64,000 nucleotides of DNA from Clostridia bacterium (GTDB lineage Bacteria > Bacillota > Clostridia > Monoglobales > Monoglobaceae): positions 1 to 64,000 of the forward strand of contig JAFYXL010000014.1 in assembly GCA_017546165.1 (NCBI GenBank), read 5' to 3'. The translations under genes were made by a program, and so were the position numbers. This document shows positions 16,074 through 24,711 of the stretch, in pieces; position 1 is the first letter of the stretch; each line of letters begins with the position of its first letter. The notes below the pieces were generated by a model. It was not told where the DNA came from, searched no databases, and saw nothing but the letters and a program-made list of their open reading frames with translations.

Positions 16074-17576
16074 ATGCAATATTTTTTAACATTTGATGTT
16101 GGAACAACATCTATGAAATGTCTTTTATTTGATGAAAACTTCAAAGAGGTGTTCTTTGATGAGACTGAGTACTCTCTTTTGACTCCGGCACAGGATATTG
16201 TAGAGATTGACCCGGATATCTATTTCAACACCCTTTGCGGTAGCACAAATAAAATAGCAAAATCTGGCATAAGTGTAGATGATATAGCTGCAATTACAAT
16301 TACAACTCAGGGCGAAACGTTAATTCCTATTGATAAGGACGGAAAAACTCTTCGCAATGCGATAGTATGGATTGACGGAAGGGCAGTCATCGAAGCAGAC
16401 GAAATAAAAGCCAAGATTGATTCAAAAGAAATTTACAAAACTACCGGTCTTGGTGAAATAAACGGTTGTGTTCCCGCTGCAAAGCTTTTGTGGATATATA
16501 AAAATGAACCTGAAGTTTATGACAATACATACAAGTTTATGCTCCTTGAAGACTATCTTATTTACAGACTTACAGGAGCTGCTGTTACTGAACAATCTTT
16601 GATTTCTTCAACAGCGTGGTTTGACATTGTTAATGAGTGTTATTACGACAAGATGCTTGATGTTTGCTCAATTGACAAGGATAAACTTCCTGAAATTCTG
16701 CCTTGTGGTGAAAAAGTGGCTAATCTTACTGCTGATGCGGCAAAACTTACAGGGTTGTCAGAAAAAACAATTGTTGTTACAGGTGCTATGGATCAGGTTT
16801 CATCTGCTATCGGTGCAGGTAATATCTGTGACGGAATAGTTACCGAGACAACAGGTACAGCTCTTGTTGCAGGCGCAACAGCATCACAACCTGATTTTTC
16901 AAGTGATTGCGCAATTACAATTTACAAGCACTTTAATCACGGATATCTTTATATGCCTTATTGCAATACAGCAGGCATTGTTCTTAAATGGTTCAGAGAT
17001 GAACTTATGAAAGAACTTAAACGCAACGCTAAAGAAACAGGGGTTTCTGCATACGCGCTTATTGATGAAATCGCAGCAGAATCCAAAGCCGGCAGCAATG
17101 GTGTAGTAGTACTTCCCCATTTTGCAGGAAGAAGTGTTACTTCCCCCAATGACAAAACAAAGGGCGTTATCTACGGAATTACCCTTGGAACAAAGCTTTC
17201 TGATGTTGCCCGCAGTGTACTTGAGTCTGTTGCTTGTATGCTTAAAGAACTTATAGATTCTTTTGAAAAGCAGGGTATTAATGTTACCGAAATCCGTTCT
17301 TTGGGTGGCGGTGCAAACAGTGATTTGTGGTGTGAAATAAAAGCAGGAATTTGTAATAAAAATATTATGCGTTCCTCATATGCACAAACCACAGCACTTG
17401 GTGCGGCAATCCTGGGGGCAACAGCTATGGGCAAATATAATTCAGTTGAAGAGGCCGTTAAGGTTGCGGATTTAGGCTTTACTAAGTTTGAACCCAAAAC
17501 CGAGGATTTAGCTGCATATAAGGAAGCAAGTGAAAAATATTATGAGCTTTATGAGGCTCTTGATAAAGTATTTTAA
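16074..17576 (+). CDS. FGGY-family carbohydrate kinase, xylulokinase-like
   Basis: 500 residues, full length for the FGGY family. The N-terminal phosphate loop FDVGTTSMKCLLFD, the TTQGETLIPIDKDG and WIDGRA substrate region, and the C-terminal ATP-binding GGGANSDLWCEI and QTTALGAAILGA are all in place. Closest in appearance to xylulokinases, which phosphorylate a ketose at its terminal hydroxyl. It follows GH4 by 14 bases. In this operon it would phosphorylate the ketose made by the next gene product, the fucose-isomerase-like protein. Confidence 0.88.
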   Translation: MQYFLTFDVGTTSMKCLLFDENFKEVFFDETEYSLLTPAQDIVEIDPDIYFNTLCGSTNKIAKSGISVDDIAAITITTQGETLIPIDKDGKTLRNAIVWIDGRAVIEADEIKAKIDSKEIYKTTGLGEINGCVPAAKLLWIYKNEPEVYDNTYKFMLLEDYLIYRLTGAAVTEQSLISSTAWFDIVNECYYDKMLDVCSIDKDKLPEILPCGEKVANLTADAAKLTGLSEKTIVVTGAMDQVSSAIGAGNICDGIVTETTGTALVAGATASQPDFSSDCAITIYKHFNHGYLYMPYCNTAGIVLKWFRDELMKELKRNAKETGVSAYALIDEIAAESKAGSNGVVVLPHFAGRSVTSPNDKTKGVIYGITLGTKLSDVARSVLESVACMLKELIDSFEKQGINVTEIRSLGGGANSDLWCEIKAGICNKNIMRSSYAQTTALGAAILGATAMGKYNSVEEAVKVADLGFTKFEPKTEDLAAYKEASEKYYELYEALDKVF

Positions 17577-17597
17577 AAAAAGAAAGAAGGTATTGTT

Positions 17598-18953
17598 ATG
17601 AAAAATATGGAAAAAGCCAATGTAGTTGTTTTGAGTGTTGGTGAACAGCAGTATCCTCAGGATTATCTTGATAATGTAATTCAGGAAATTGATGCTGAAA
17701 TTAAAAAAATGGACTGTAATGTTCTTGGCTGCTATAAGATTATGAACTTCAGCGATGCTGAGAAGGTTGCTGATGCACTTAAAGAACAAAAAGTTGATTT
17801 GTTCATTGCTAAATTTGTTTCTTGGCATATTACAATCAACATTATGCACGTTCTCAAAAACTTCCGCGATGTTCCGGTTCTTATCTGGGGTATCGGTGGT
17901 GTTACTGACAAAACAGGCAAGCTTCACGCTCCTGCTGCAGGCGCAGGTATCACAGGTTTTATCCCTGTTGCAAAAGAGTTTGGATTCAAGTACAAGATTA
18001 TTATGGAACAGCCGGATGCTCCTCACGCATATGACGAGGTTGCTGACTACATCCATTCAGTAAGCTGCGCAAAGAGAGTTCGTGCAGCACGTATAGGCCT
18101 TATTGGTTATGCTGATATGGGTCTTTACCCACTTTCATACGATAAGACAGCACTTTGCAAAAAGATAGGTATTGATATTGAAAATTACGATGGCTATCTT
18201 ATTGCTGACCTTATGAATGCCTTCCCTGAAGACAGAGTTAAGGAAACAATGGATTGGATAAGAAGCACAACAAAAGCTCAGAATACAATTGCTGATGAGC
18301 CTCTCGAAAAGGTTACAAGACTTTACCTTGCAATGAAGGATAAAGCAGACGGCAGACAGCTTGATGCAATTGCTGTTAAGTGCGTTGATGGTATCACAAA
18401 GCTTGGTTTCAACCCTTGTCTTGCCCAGTCACTTCTTGCTGACAAGGATGTATCTGTTATCTGTGAATGTGATGCTTATGGTCTTGTTACCAGCATTATC
18501 CTTTCAACAGTTTCAGGAAATACTTCAGCATTTGTTGAACATTACGAAGTATTTGATAACTCTGTTCTCGTTGGTGTTTGTGGATTTATCCCTCGTGATT
18601 TTATTGATGGTGATTTTGAAATCAAGTCTGCAAATCTTGGCGAATACAACACAGGTATCAGTAATGTTTCAAAACTTAAGACCGGAGAAGTTACATACGG
18701 TAGATTCTTTAATGACAACGGCAAATTCAAGATGTTCTTACAGCACGGTACAACTAAACCTAATCCAAAGTGGACCGAGCTTGGTTGGGAAGAACCTACA
18801 CCTGATTTCCCTGCTGCTCTTCTTGAACTTGAAATACCTATGAACGAGTATCTTGACAAAGTTCCTGGTCAGCACGTTATTATGATATTTGGCGACTATG
18901 TTGAAAAGGTTAAGACAGTTTGTAACCTTCTTGATATTGAGGTTGTTGAATAA
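17598..18953 (+). CDS. L-fucose/L-arabinose isomerase-superfamily protein
   Basis: 451 residues. The order and style of segments (IAKFVSWHITINIMHVL, VPVLIWGIGGVTDKTGKL, DAIAVKCVDGITKLGFNPCL, CECDAYGLVTSIIL) are those of the fucose-isomerase-like group, in which a Glu and an Asp of the central part and a late His hold the metal. Here candidates are Glu in ICECDAYG and His in FLQHGTTKPNP. These enzymes interconvert aldoses and ketoses with Mn. It is shorter than classical FucI (about 590). The sugar is unknown. Confidence 0.8.
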   Translation: MKNMEKANVVVLSVGEQQYPQDYLDNVIQEIDAEIKKMDCNVLGCYKIMNFSDAEKVADALKEQKVDLFIAKFVSWHITINIMHVLKNFRDVPVLIWGIGGVTDKTGKLHAPAAGAGITGFIPVAKEFGFKYKIIMEQPDAPHAYDEVADYIHSVSCAKRVRAARIGLIGYADMGLYPLSYDKTALCKKIGIDIENYDGYLIADLMNAFPEDRVKETMDWIRSTTKAQNTIADEPLEKVTRLYLAMKDKADGRQLDAIAVKCVDGITKLGFNPCLAQSLLADKDVSVICECDAYGLVTSIILSTVSGNTSAFVEHYEVFDNSVLVGVCGFIPRDFIDGDFEIKSANLGEYNTGISNVSKLKTGEVTYGRFFNDNGKFKMFLQHGTTKPNPKWTELGWEEPTPDFPAALLELEIPMNEYLDKVPGQHVIMIFGDYVEKVKTVCNLLDIEVVE

Positions 18954-18971
18954 GAGAAGAGGGTATCTGAA

Positions 18972-19664
18972 TTGCGTAGAGAATTGAAAAGATTTGAGAG
19001 AGGCGCTGAGAAGTGCAAAATCTTGCCTGAAGGAATGTTGAAACTTGCTTTTGTGGATGTGGATTTAAAGAACTCAGACCTTGTTTATGAGGTTGAAAAC
19101 TTTGATGATACAAAGTTCGCTGAAGATTTTATTGTAAAGTCCGGCGAATGGACGGTTGAAGATGGATGGGTAGTAGGCAAAAACCCTGAAATGTGCCCAG
19201 GAATGATTGTTTCAACGAAAGACTTTTTTGGCAATGTAATGGTTGAAATTACAGCTAAAATGGTTGCTCCTGCCACACACGATATCAACGTTATGATTAA
19301 CGGTGAGTGGGATGAGGAAAAGGATTGCCGAGGTATGGCATATGTAGCAGGTGTAGAAGCCTTCTGGCACGGAAATGTGGGTTTTGAAAAGTCTCCTGAG
19401 TACAAATTAACAGCTGCTACAGCGTTATTTGATTTTGATCCCAAAAAGGAACATAATTTCAAAATGGGTAACGCAGATGGAAAAGTTTTTGTTCTCATTG
19501 ATGACAAACTTTGCCTTGAAATAACGGACCCCACACCTCTTGATGCTAATAAATATGGCAAAATCGGTTTTGAAGCATATTCAAGTTGGTGGAAGTTTAA
19601 AAACTTGAAGGTTTATAACCTTAAATTTAAAAAAATTGAGGAATACTATAATCCTGAATTTTAA
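18972..19664 (+). CDS. Concanavalin-like (jelly-roll) domain protein of unknown role
   Basis: 230 residues without a signal peptide. The start is a TTG, eight bases after AAGAGGG; no nearby ATG allows a full domain. The second half alternates hydrophobic and polar residues in beta-strand fashion (VMVEITAKMVAP, GKVFVLIDDKLCLEITDP, GKIGFEAYSSWWKFKNLKVY), the usual look of a LamG/DUF1080-type sandwich, whose members often bind or cut carbohydrate. It lies inside the operon between isomerase and aldolase, so a cytoplasmic role on the same sugar is likely. I could not identify catalytic residues. Confidence 0.65.
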   Translation: MRRELKRFERGAEKCKILPEGMLKLAFVDVDLKNSDLVYEVENFDDTKFAEDFIVKSGEWTVEDGWVVGKNPEMCPGMIVSTKDFFGNVMVEITAKMVAPATHDINVMINGEWDEEKDCRGMAYVAGVEAFWHGNVGFEKSPEYKLTAATALFDFDPKKEHNFKMGNADGKVFVLIDDKLCLEITDPTPLDANKYGKIGFEAYSSWWKFKNLKVYNLKFKKIEEYYNPEF

Positions 19665-19693
19665 TTAAGAGTTACATAAGAAAGGAATAAGCA

Positions 19694-20368
19694 ATGTTAT
19701 ACATTTTAGACACAGCGGATTTAAATTCAATTAAGCATTGCAACGAGTTCTATCCTCTTGACGGGGTTACAACAAATCCGTCAATTATTGCAAAAGAAAA
19801 GACAGATTTTTGGAAGCTTGTAAAGGAAATCCGCAACATTATAGGTGAAGAAAAAATGCTTCACGTACAGACAACACAAACCGTTGCTGAAAAGATTGTT
19901 GAAGAGGCAAAGCTTTTGAAGAAAGAGCTTGGTGAAAATACTTTTGTAAAAATCCCTATTTGCGAGGAAGGCTTAAAAGCAACAACTATGCTCAAAAAGA
20001 TGGGGATTGGTGTAACAGTTACTGCTATTTTTACACCAGCACAGGCTCTTATCGCCGCAAAAGCAGGTGCATCTTTTGTTGCTCCGTACGTAAACAGACT
20101 TGATAATTTCTTAGGAGACGGTACAGAAGTTGTTTCTGAAATAGTTGGTCAGCTTGAAATTTACAATCTTGATTGCAAGGTTCTTGCTGCAAGTTTCAAA
20201 ACAGCTGAACAGGTACACAAATGTTCATCAGTTGGTTGTCATAGTGTTACTGTGACTGAGGAACTTTTGGAAATGGTTATCAGCCATCCGATGACTGATG
20301 TTGCTATTGCCGGATTTGAAAGAGATTGGAAGTCAGTGTACCAAGATAAAACAATACTTGATTTTTAA
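19694..20368 (+). CDS. TalC/FSA-type transaldolase or fructose-6-phosphate aldolase
   Basis: 224 residues, the short class of transaldolase. Conserved pieces are LDTADLNSIKHC, GVTTNPSIIAKE, the Schiff-base lysine (about residue 86) in FVKIPICEEGLKA, and VTVTAIFTPAQALIAAKAGA. Short TalC-like enzymes either transfer a dihydroxyacetone unit or split a ketose phosphate into dihydroxyacetone and an aldehyde. In this operon it is the only candidate for the C-C cleavage step. The Firmicutes sulfoglycolytic transaldolase pathway uses the same protein class, showing that substrates other than fructose 6-phosphate are possible. Confidence 0.88.
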   Translation: MLYILDTADLNSIKHCNEFYPLDGVTTNPSIIAKEKTDFWKLVKEIRNIIGEEKMLHVQTTQTVAEKIVEEAKLLKKELGENTFVKIPICEEGLKATTMLKKMGIGVTVTAIFTPAQALIAAKAGASFVAPYVNRLDNFLGDGTEVVSEIVGQLEIYNLDCKVLAASFKTAEQVHKCSSVGCHSVTVTEELLEMVISHPMTDVAIAGFERDWKSVYQDKTILDF

Positions 20369-20381
20369 TGCGAGGTGCGAA

Positions 20382-20978
20382 ATGATTAAAGAAGAATCAC
20401 TTATTCAAGCAAAAGCTGCATATGCGATCGAAAGCGAGTGCATTACAAATATGCTTGAGCATTTTGATGAAGAATCATTCTCTAAAGCGGTAGAACTTTT
20501 AAAAAATGCTGAACGCATAGGTGTGTCAGGTTGTGGACATTCAGGAATTATGTGTCAGCACTTTGCACATCTTATGTGCTGCATTGAGCGTCCGTCAAGA
20601 TTTATCTCACCCGCTGAGGCAGTACACGGAGCAATGGGATTTATGCAAAAGGGCGACGTTATGGTTTTTGCATCAAGAGGGGGAAAAACAAAAGAACTTT
20701 TACCTATTCTTGATATATGCAAGTCAAAAGGCGTTTCGGTTATTTCTATAACTGAGAATATGGAATCACCATTGGCTGTAAATGCAGATGTTGTGCTTAA
20801 ACAGTATGTTAATCGCGAAACCGATAAATACAATTCACAAGGAACAACATCATCCACAGCTCTTTGTATGATTTTCCATACACTTCAGACTGCTCTTATT
20901 GAAGAAACCGGTTACAAAAACGAACAGTTTGCTGTAATACATCCCGGTGGGGCGGTTGGAGAAAGATTAAACAAATAA
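20382..20978 (+). CDS. SIS-domain sugar-phosphate isomerase, arabinose-5-phosphate isomerase-like
   Basis: 198 residues from the ATG at 20382, which follows GAGGTG; an upstream in-frame ATG at 20298 lies within the transaldolase gene and is unlikely. SIS features: AERIGVSGCGHSGIMCQHFAHLM, then VMVFASRGGKTKELLPILDICKSKG, and HPGGAVGERL at the C-terminus, the ending typical of KdsD/GutQ-type arabinose 5-phosphate isomerases, here without CBS domains. It would interconvert an aldose phosphate and a ketose phosphate. Confidence 0.87.
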   Translation: MIKEESLIQAKAAYAIESECITNMLEHFDEESFSKAVELLKNAERIGVSGCGHSGIMCQHFAHLMCCIERPSRFISPAEAVHGAMGFMQKGDVMVFASRGGKTKELLPILDICKSKGVSVISITENMESPLAVNADVVLKQYVNRETDKYNSQGTTSSTALCMIFHTLQTALIEETGYKNEQFAVIHPGGAVGERLNK

Positions 20979-21018
20979 AAATTATTAAACATTTTATAAA
21001 GCCTAGGAGGAAATGAAA

Positions 21019-21639
21019 ATGGAATTTAAAGTTTTTCAAAAGGAATTAGAGTTACAGTCAAGAGGTTGGATCCCAACCTTCCACGATATCTCAAAAGAGG
21101 TAAATGAAATTGTTGCTGCATCAGGCATAAAGAATGGTACAGTAAGCATCGTTTCTCACCATACAACTTGCTCAGTTATGGTTCAGGAATGCTCACACGA
21201 TATCGATTCTTTCGACCTTGAATATTTGCAGCATGACCTTCTTGATATTATGAGAAAGATGATCCCTGACTTTGCTGAAGAACATCAGTATCGTCATCCG
21301 GGTCCAATCCACGCACAGTACGGCAGACACGTTAATGAACCTGGCGATTACTCAAGTATGAACACAGATGGACACTTGAGAAGCTGCTTCTTTGGCAGAT
21401 CAGAAGCAATGACAATCAAAGATGGCGTTGTTGATGGTGGTAAGTTTGCTCACGTTTACTTCATTGACTGGGATCACGTTCTTGCACGCCGCAGACAGGT
21501 TAATATCACTGTTATGGGTACAACAGAGGATGTAGGCGATAGAAAGTGGAACAACGGTGAAGTTATTGATACAAAGCGTAAGTTCACAGACGAAGAAAAA
21601 GCTTATGACATCCACTACGATCTTCAGCAGCAGAGATAG
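21019..21639 (+). CDS. YjbQ-family (UPF0047) protein, long form
   Basis: 206 residues from the ATG at 21019 (eight bases after AGGAGG; the ATG at 21013 is only two bases from it). The family signature SHHTTCSVMVQECSHD and the C-terminal GHLRSCFFGRSEAM, with YFIDWDHVLARRRQV, are clear. YjbQ proteins are small metal-site proteins. The E. coli member has a weak thiamine phosphate synthase activity, and the true function is not settled. This copy is longer than usual, with an insert between the two motif blocks (about residues 80-120). A second copy lies at 22365, with a TIM-like gene between. Confidence 0.88.
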   Translation: MEFKVFQKELELQSRGWIPTFHDISKEVNEIVAASGIKNGTVSIVSHHTTCSVMVQECSHDIDSFDLEYLQHDLLDIMRKMIPDFAEEHQYRHPGPIHAQYGRHVNEPGDYSSMNTDGHLRSCFFGRSEAMTIKDGVVDGGKFAHVYFIDWDHVLARRRQVNITVMGTTEDVGDRKWNNGEVIDTKRKFTDEEKAYDIHYDLQQQR

Positions 21640-21651
21640 GAGTTTGACATA

Positions 21652-22362
21652 ATGAAAAGACAAATCAGAACTCCATATTTTGAGATTGGTACAAAAAACT
21701 ACATATATGGTGACAAGGTTTTGGAATATGCTTTGGCAGCAGATAAAGCGGCAGAAAAGTATGATATAGATGTTTTGTTCATTACACCTGCTGTTGAAAT
21801 CAGACGTATTGTTGAAAACACAAAGCACTTAATCGTCCTTGCTCCTTATATGGATACTTTAAGACCCGGTAGAGGTATGGCTGACATTCTTCCTGAAGCT
21901 CTTAAAGCGGCAGGAGCCGAAGGTGTCGTAATTAATCACTGCGAAAAGCCTATGTCACTTCCACAAATGAAAGCAACCATTGAAAGAGCAAATGAACTTG
22001 ATATGCTTGTTTTTGCTTGCGCTGATAGCGTTGATGAAACAAAGGCTATTGCACAGCTTCACCCTGATATCATCAATCCTGAGCCATCTGAGTTAATTGG
22101 TGGTACATCAAACGGTGTAAGTGATATGAGTTACGTTAAGGAAGTTATTGAAGAAATCCGCAAGATTGACTCAACAATCCTTATCGAACAGGCTGCCGGT
22201 ATTACAAACGGTCAGCAGGTATATGACTTCATTATGGCAGGCTCAGAGGCAGCAGGTGCGGCTTCAGGCATAATGAATGCAGAAGACCCAATTGCTATGA
22301 TTGATGAAATGATAGGCGCAGTACGCAGAGCTGCAGATGATTTAAAGAAAATGGAGAAATAA
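21652..22362 (+). CDS. Archaeal-type triosephosphate isomerase-like protein
   Basis: 236 residues, aligning by eye with archaeal TIMs as I remember them. The catalytic Lys (about 15, GTKNYIYG), His (about 96, INHCEKPM) and Glu (about 144, NPEPSELIGG) are all present, followed by a phosphate-loop-like GGTSNGVSDMSYV. The Asn that normally precedes the lysine in NXK is replaced by Gly. Bacterial glycolytic TIM is longer (about 250) and has a different sequence, so this is probably not the housekeeping enzyme. It most likely interconverts a C3 or C4 keto/aldo phosphate released by the operon's aldolase. It starts 12 bases after the first YjbQ. Confidence 0.85.
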   Translation: MKRQIRTPYFEIGTKNYIYGDKVLEYALAADKAAEKYDIDVLFITPAVEIRRIVENTKHLIVLAPYMDTLRPGRGMADILPEALKAAGAEGVVINHCEKPMSLPQMKATIERANELDMLVFACADSVDETKAIAQLHPDIINPEPSELIGGTSNGVSDMSYVKEVIEEIRKIDSTILIEQAAGITNGQQVYDFIMAGSEAAGAASGIMNAEDPIAMIDEMIGAVRRAADDLKKMEK

Positions 22363-22364
22363 CT

Positions 22365-22859
22365 ATGATATATAAGGAAACGGTAAAAGTTAATTCAAAT
22401 GATAAAGCATATACCTTCCACAATGTTACAGCCCAGGTTAAGGAAGCTGTTGCAAAATCGGGTATAAAAAATGGTATTGCAGTTGTTTATTCACACCACA
22501 CAACTTGTAGTGTAATCACTCAGGAGTGTGCATTTGATATGTCAATCACAGGCCTTGAGACTCTTCAGCAGGATCTTATCAATGTGTTTGATAATATTGT
22601 TCCTGTTTGCAAGCACGAAGGCGTTTACCTTCATCCAGGTCCAAAAGCTCTCAAATTTGCTGAGGAACACGATGAAGACGCAAGAGGTTGCCACAATACA
22701 GATGCTCACCTTCGCTCATCAATTATCGGCAGAAGTGAAAGCATAGTAATTGATGATGGTGTTCTTGACCTTGGTGAATTTGGTTTTATCTATTTCATAG
22801 ATTTTGACACAACCAGAGGCAGACAGCGTACAGTTAAGATAATGGTTATCGGTGAATAA
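22365..22859 (+). CDS. YjbQ-family (UPF0047) protein, short form
   Basis: 164 residues. It carries the same signature as the first copy (YSHHTTCSVITQECAFD, AHLRSSIIGRSESIVIDDG, YFIDFDTTRGRQRTVKI) without most of the insert. It begins two bases after the TIM-like stop, so translation is coupled. Two diverged copies flanking one isomerase suggest either a heteromeric complex or two successive reactions on related sugar phosphates. Last gene of the operon, ended by the terminator at 22871. Confidence 0.88.
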   Translation: MIYKETVKVNSNDKAYTFHNVTAQVKEAVAKSGIKNGIAVVYSHHTTCSVITQECAFDMSITGLETLQQDLINVFDNIVPVCKHEGVYLHPGPKALKFAEEHDEDARGCHNTDAHLRSSIIGRSESIVIDDGVLDLGEFGFIYFIDFDTTRGRQRTVKIMVIGE

Positions 22860-22870
22860 TCAGAGTTTAA

Positions 22871-22904
22871 AAAGAACCTTAATCTTTAGAGATTAAGGTT
22901 CTTT
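22871..22904. terminator. Terminator of the sugar operon and the convergent dehydrogenase
   Basis: AAAGAACCTTAATCT (22871-22885) pairs perfectly with 22890-22904 around TTAG and is followed by a T-run on the plus strand and preceded by A's, so it works both ways. Confidence 0.93.
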
Positions 22905-22915
22905 TTTTTAATTTA

Positions 22916-23866
22916 TTAAATATCTAACCGATTGCGGATTTCGTTTTTATAATATGCTTTTATATTTAAAACAATTTCCTCAAGGCATCGCTTTCTGGAT
23001 TCAAATGCACCCCAGGCCATATGGGGAGTTAGGCATACCCTTGGATTGTTTAAAAGTTTATGGAAAGGATGGGAAGGAGGGAATGGTTCAGTTGAATAGA
23101 CATCTATCCCCAGGCCCCCAATTTTGCCTTTTAAAAGCATATCCGCAAGTGTTTCTTCGTCGGTTACAGCCCCTCGGGCAACGTTGATAAAAATAGCATT
23201 TTTCTTTATAAGGGAAAGAATATCTTTATTTATAATTCCCCGGGTTTCATCTGTAAGAGGAAGATGTACGGAAATTATGTCCGAAACTTTGAAAAGTTCA
23301 TCAAGGGGGAGGTAGGGAAAATCATTATCAGGGTTACGCCTAAAACCAACAACATTACAACCAAGGGCCTTTGCAACCCGTGCCACTTGTTTGCCAATAT
23401 TGCCCATACCAACCACACCCCAGGTTTTACCGGCAAGTTCGTTGTAAACGGGAGTAAGCTTGTTGGCGATTCCACTGTTTGTATAGCTTGAGTCATTAAC
23501 AAATTGGGTAAATTCAGTCAGGTTTGTAGCAAGGGAAAGGGCCATTGCAATAGTTACCTGGGCAACGCTGTTGGTTGAATATCCAACCACGTTACAAACT
23601 GCAATTTTTTTTGATTTGCAGTAATTTATATCTATATTATCAAAACCTGTTGCAGCTACGCAGATTAATTTAAGGTTTCTGGCATTTTTTAAATTACTTT
23701 CATTCAGCTTGATTTTATTTACTATAACAACATCGCTATCAGCAATATGTTTTTCGACCTCGTCGCTGGCGGTAGTTTGATATATAATGGGTTCCCCCAA
23801 ATCAAAAAGATTGTCATAACTCAAATCCTGACCCAAAGTACTTGCGTCTAAAACAGATATTTTCAT
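22916..23866 (-). CDS. D-2-hydroxyacid dehydrogenase, glycerate/hydroxypyruvate type
   Basis: 316 residues. Rossmann motif TWGVVGMGNIGKQVARVA, catalytic Arg in NVARGAVTDEETL, Glu in IDVYSTEPFPPSHP and His in LTPHMAWGAFESR, with the adjacent Trp typical of hydroxypyruvate reductases/glycerate dehydrogenases. It reduces hydroxypyruvate, glyoxylate or a related 2-ketoacid with NAD(P)H. It stands alone on the minus strand between the sugar operon and the PFL locus; an ATG at 23866 with AGGAGAACACT just upstream sets the start. Confidence 0.9.
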   Translation of the reverse strand: MKISVLDASTLGQDLSYDNLFDLGEPIIYQTTASDEVEKHIADSDVVIVNKIKLNESNLKNARNLKLICVAATGFDNIDINYCKSKKIAVCNVVGYSTNSVAQVTIAMALSLATNLTEFTQFVNDSSYTNSGIANKLTPVYNELAGKTWGVVGMGNIGKQVARVAKALGCNVVGFRRNPDNDFPYLPLDELFKVSDIISVHLPLTDETRGIINKDILSLIKKNAIFINVARGAVTDEETLADMLLKGKIGGLGIDVYSTEPFPPSHPFHKLLNNPRVCLTPHMAWGAFESRKRCLEEIVLNIKAYYKNEIRNRLDI

Positions 23867-23925
23867 AGTGTTCTCCTGAAATTTATTTAAAATAGAAACA
23901 ATATAATTATAGCAAAGAAATATAA

Positions 23926-23959
23926 AAATGGCAATAACAATAATTTGTTATTGCCATTT
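23926..23959 (-). terminator. Terminator of the PFL operon
   Basis: A perfect 15-bp inverted repeat (23926-23940 with 23945-23959, loop TAAT) lies just beyond the pflA stop, followed on the minus strand by a T-rich stretch. Confidence 0.85.
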
Positions 23960-23963
23960 AGTT

Positions 23964-24707
23964 TTAAGAACGAATTTCCTGTATTCCTTCAAGGATAATT
24001 TTTTTGGCATTTATTGCGTCTTGTTTTGGTAATGCAGAAATACCTTCTAAGGGATATGGAATACCAAGTTCCTTATACTTGCCAACACCCATAGTGTGGT
24101 ATGGCAAAACATCCAGAGCCCGGAGGTTTTTGAGAGTGCCTATAAAACGCCCTAAATCCCTTAAATCTTTTGGGTCATCTGTAATCCCTTTTATAATAAT
24201 ATGTCTTACCCAAAGCGGAATTTTTTTGCTTTCAAGATACTTTGCAAAAAGGAGTATGTTTTTGTTATCCCAACCGGTAAGATTTTTATGCTTTTCGGAA
24301 TCAATATGTTTGATATCAAGCATACATAGGTCGGTGTAATTCATAAGTTCGTCCAATTTTTTTGTATATAATACATTTTGGGGATCATATGTTACTCCGG
24401 AAGTATCAATACAAGTATGTATTCCCTCGGCGCTTGCCTTTCTGAAAAGGTCAATGAGAAAATCTATTTGCAGAAGTGGCTCACCGCCTGTTACTGTAAT
24501 GCCGCCTTTTTCATAAAAGGAAGAATTTTTATTGTATTCTTCAAGGATTTCTTCTGGAGTTATTTCCTGACCTGTGCCTATTTTCCAAGTATCCGGATTG
24601 TGACAGTAAAGACACCGCATCGGACAGCCCTGCATAAAGACAACATATCGTATGCCGGGACCATCAACTGTGCCAAAACTTTCCTGGGAATGGATTAAAC
24701 CTTTCAT
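23964..24707 (-). CDS. pflA: Pyruvate formate-lyase-activating enzyme (radical SAM)
   Basis: 247 residues. The radical-SAM cluster motif is FMQGCPMRCLYCHNPDTW (CX3CX2C), and the SAM-binding GGITVTGGEPLLQ follows. PflA uses a [4Fe-4S] cluster and SAM to abstract a hydrogen from the glycine of PFL, creating the stable radical. It starts four bases after the separately encoded glycyl-radical domain, so enzyme core, radical domain and activase form one operon. In this locus the activase's direct substrate is the 80-residue protein rather than a full-length PFL. Confidence 0.95.
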   Translation of the reverse strand: MKGLIHSQESFGTVDGPGIRYVVFMQGCPMRCLYCHNPDTWKIGTGQEITPEEILEEYNKNSSFYEKGGITVTGGEPLLQIDFLIDLFRKASAEGIHTCIDTSGVTYDPQNVLYTKKLDELMNYTDLCMLDIKHIDSEKHKNLTGWDNKNILLFAKYLESKKIPLWVRHIIIKGITDDPKDLRDLGRFIGTLKNLRALDVLPYHTMGVGKYKELGIPYPLEGISALPKQDAINAKKIILEGIQEIRS

Positions 24708-24711
24708 ATGA

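Noticed and set aside
14692-22859. Assignment as a sulfoquinovose (sulfo-transaldolase) operon
   Set aside because: A TalC-type aldolase and a sugar isomerase fit, but there is a sugar kinase, no sulfolactaldehyde reductase or dehydrogenase, and no sulfonate exporter, so the name would be unjustified.
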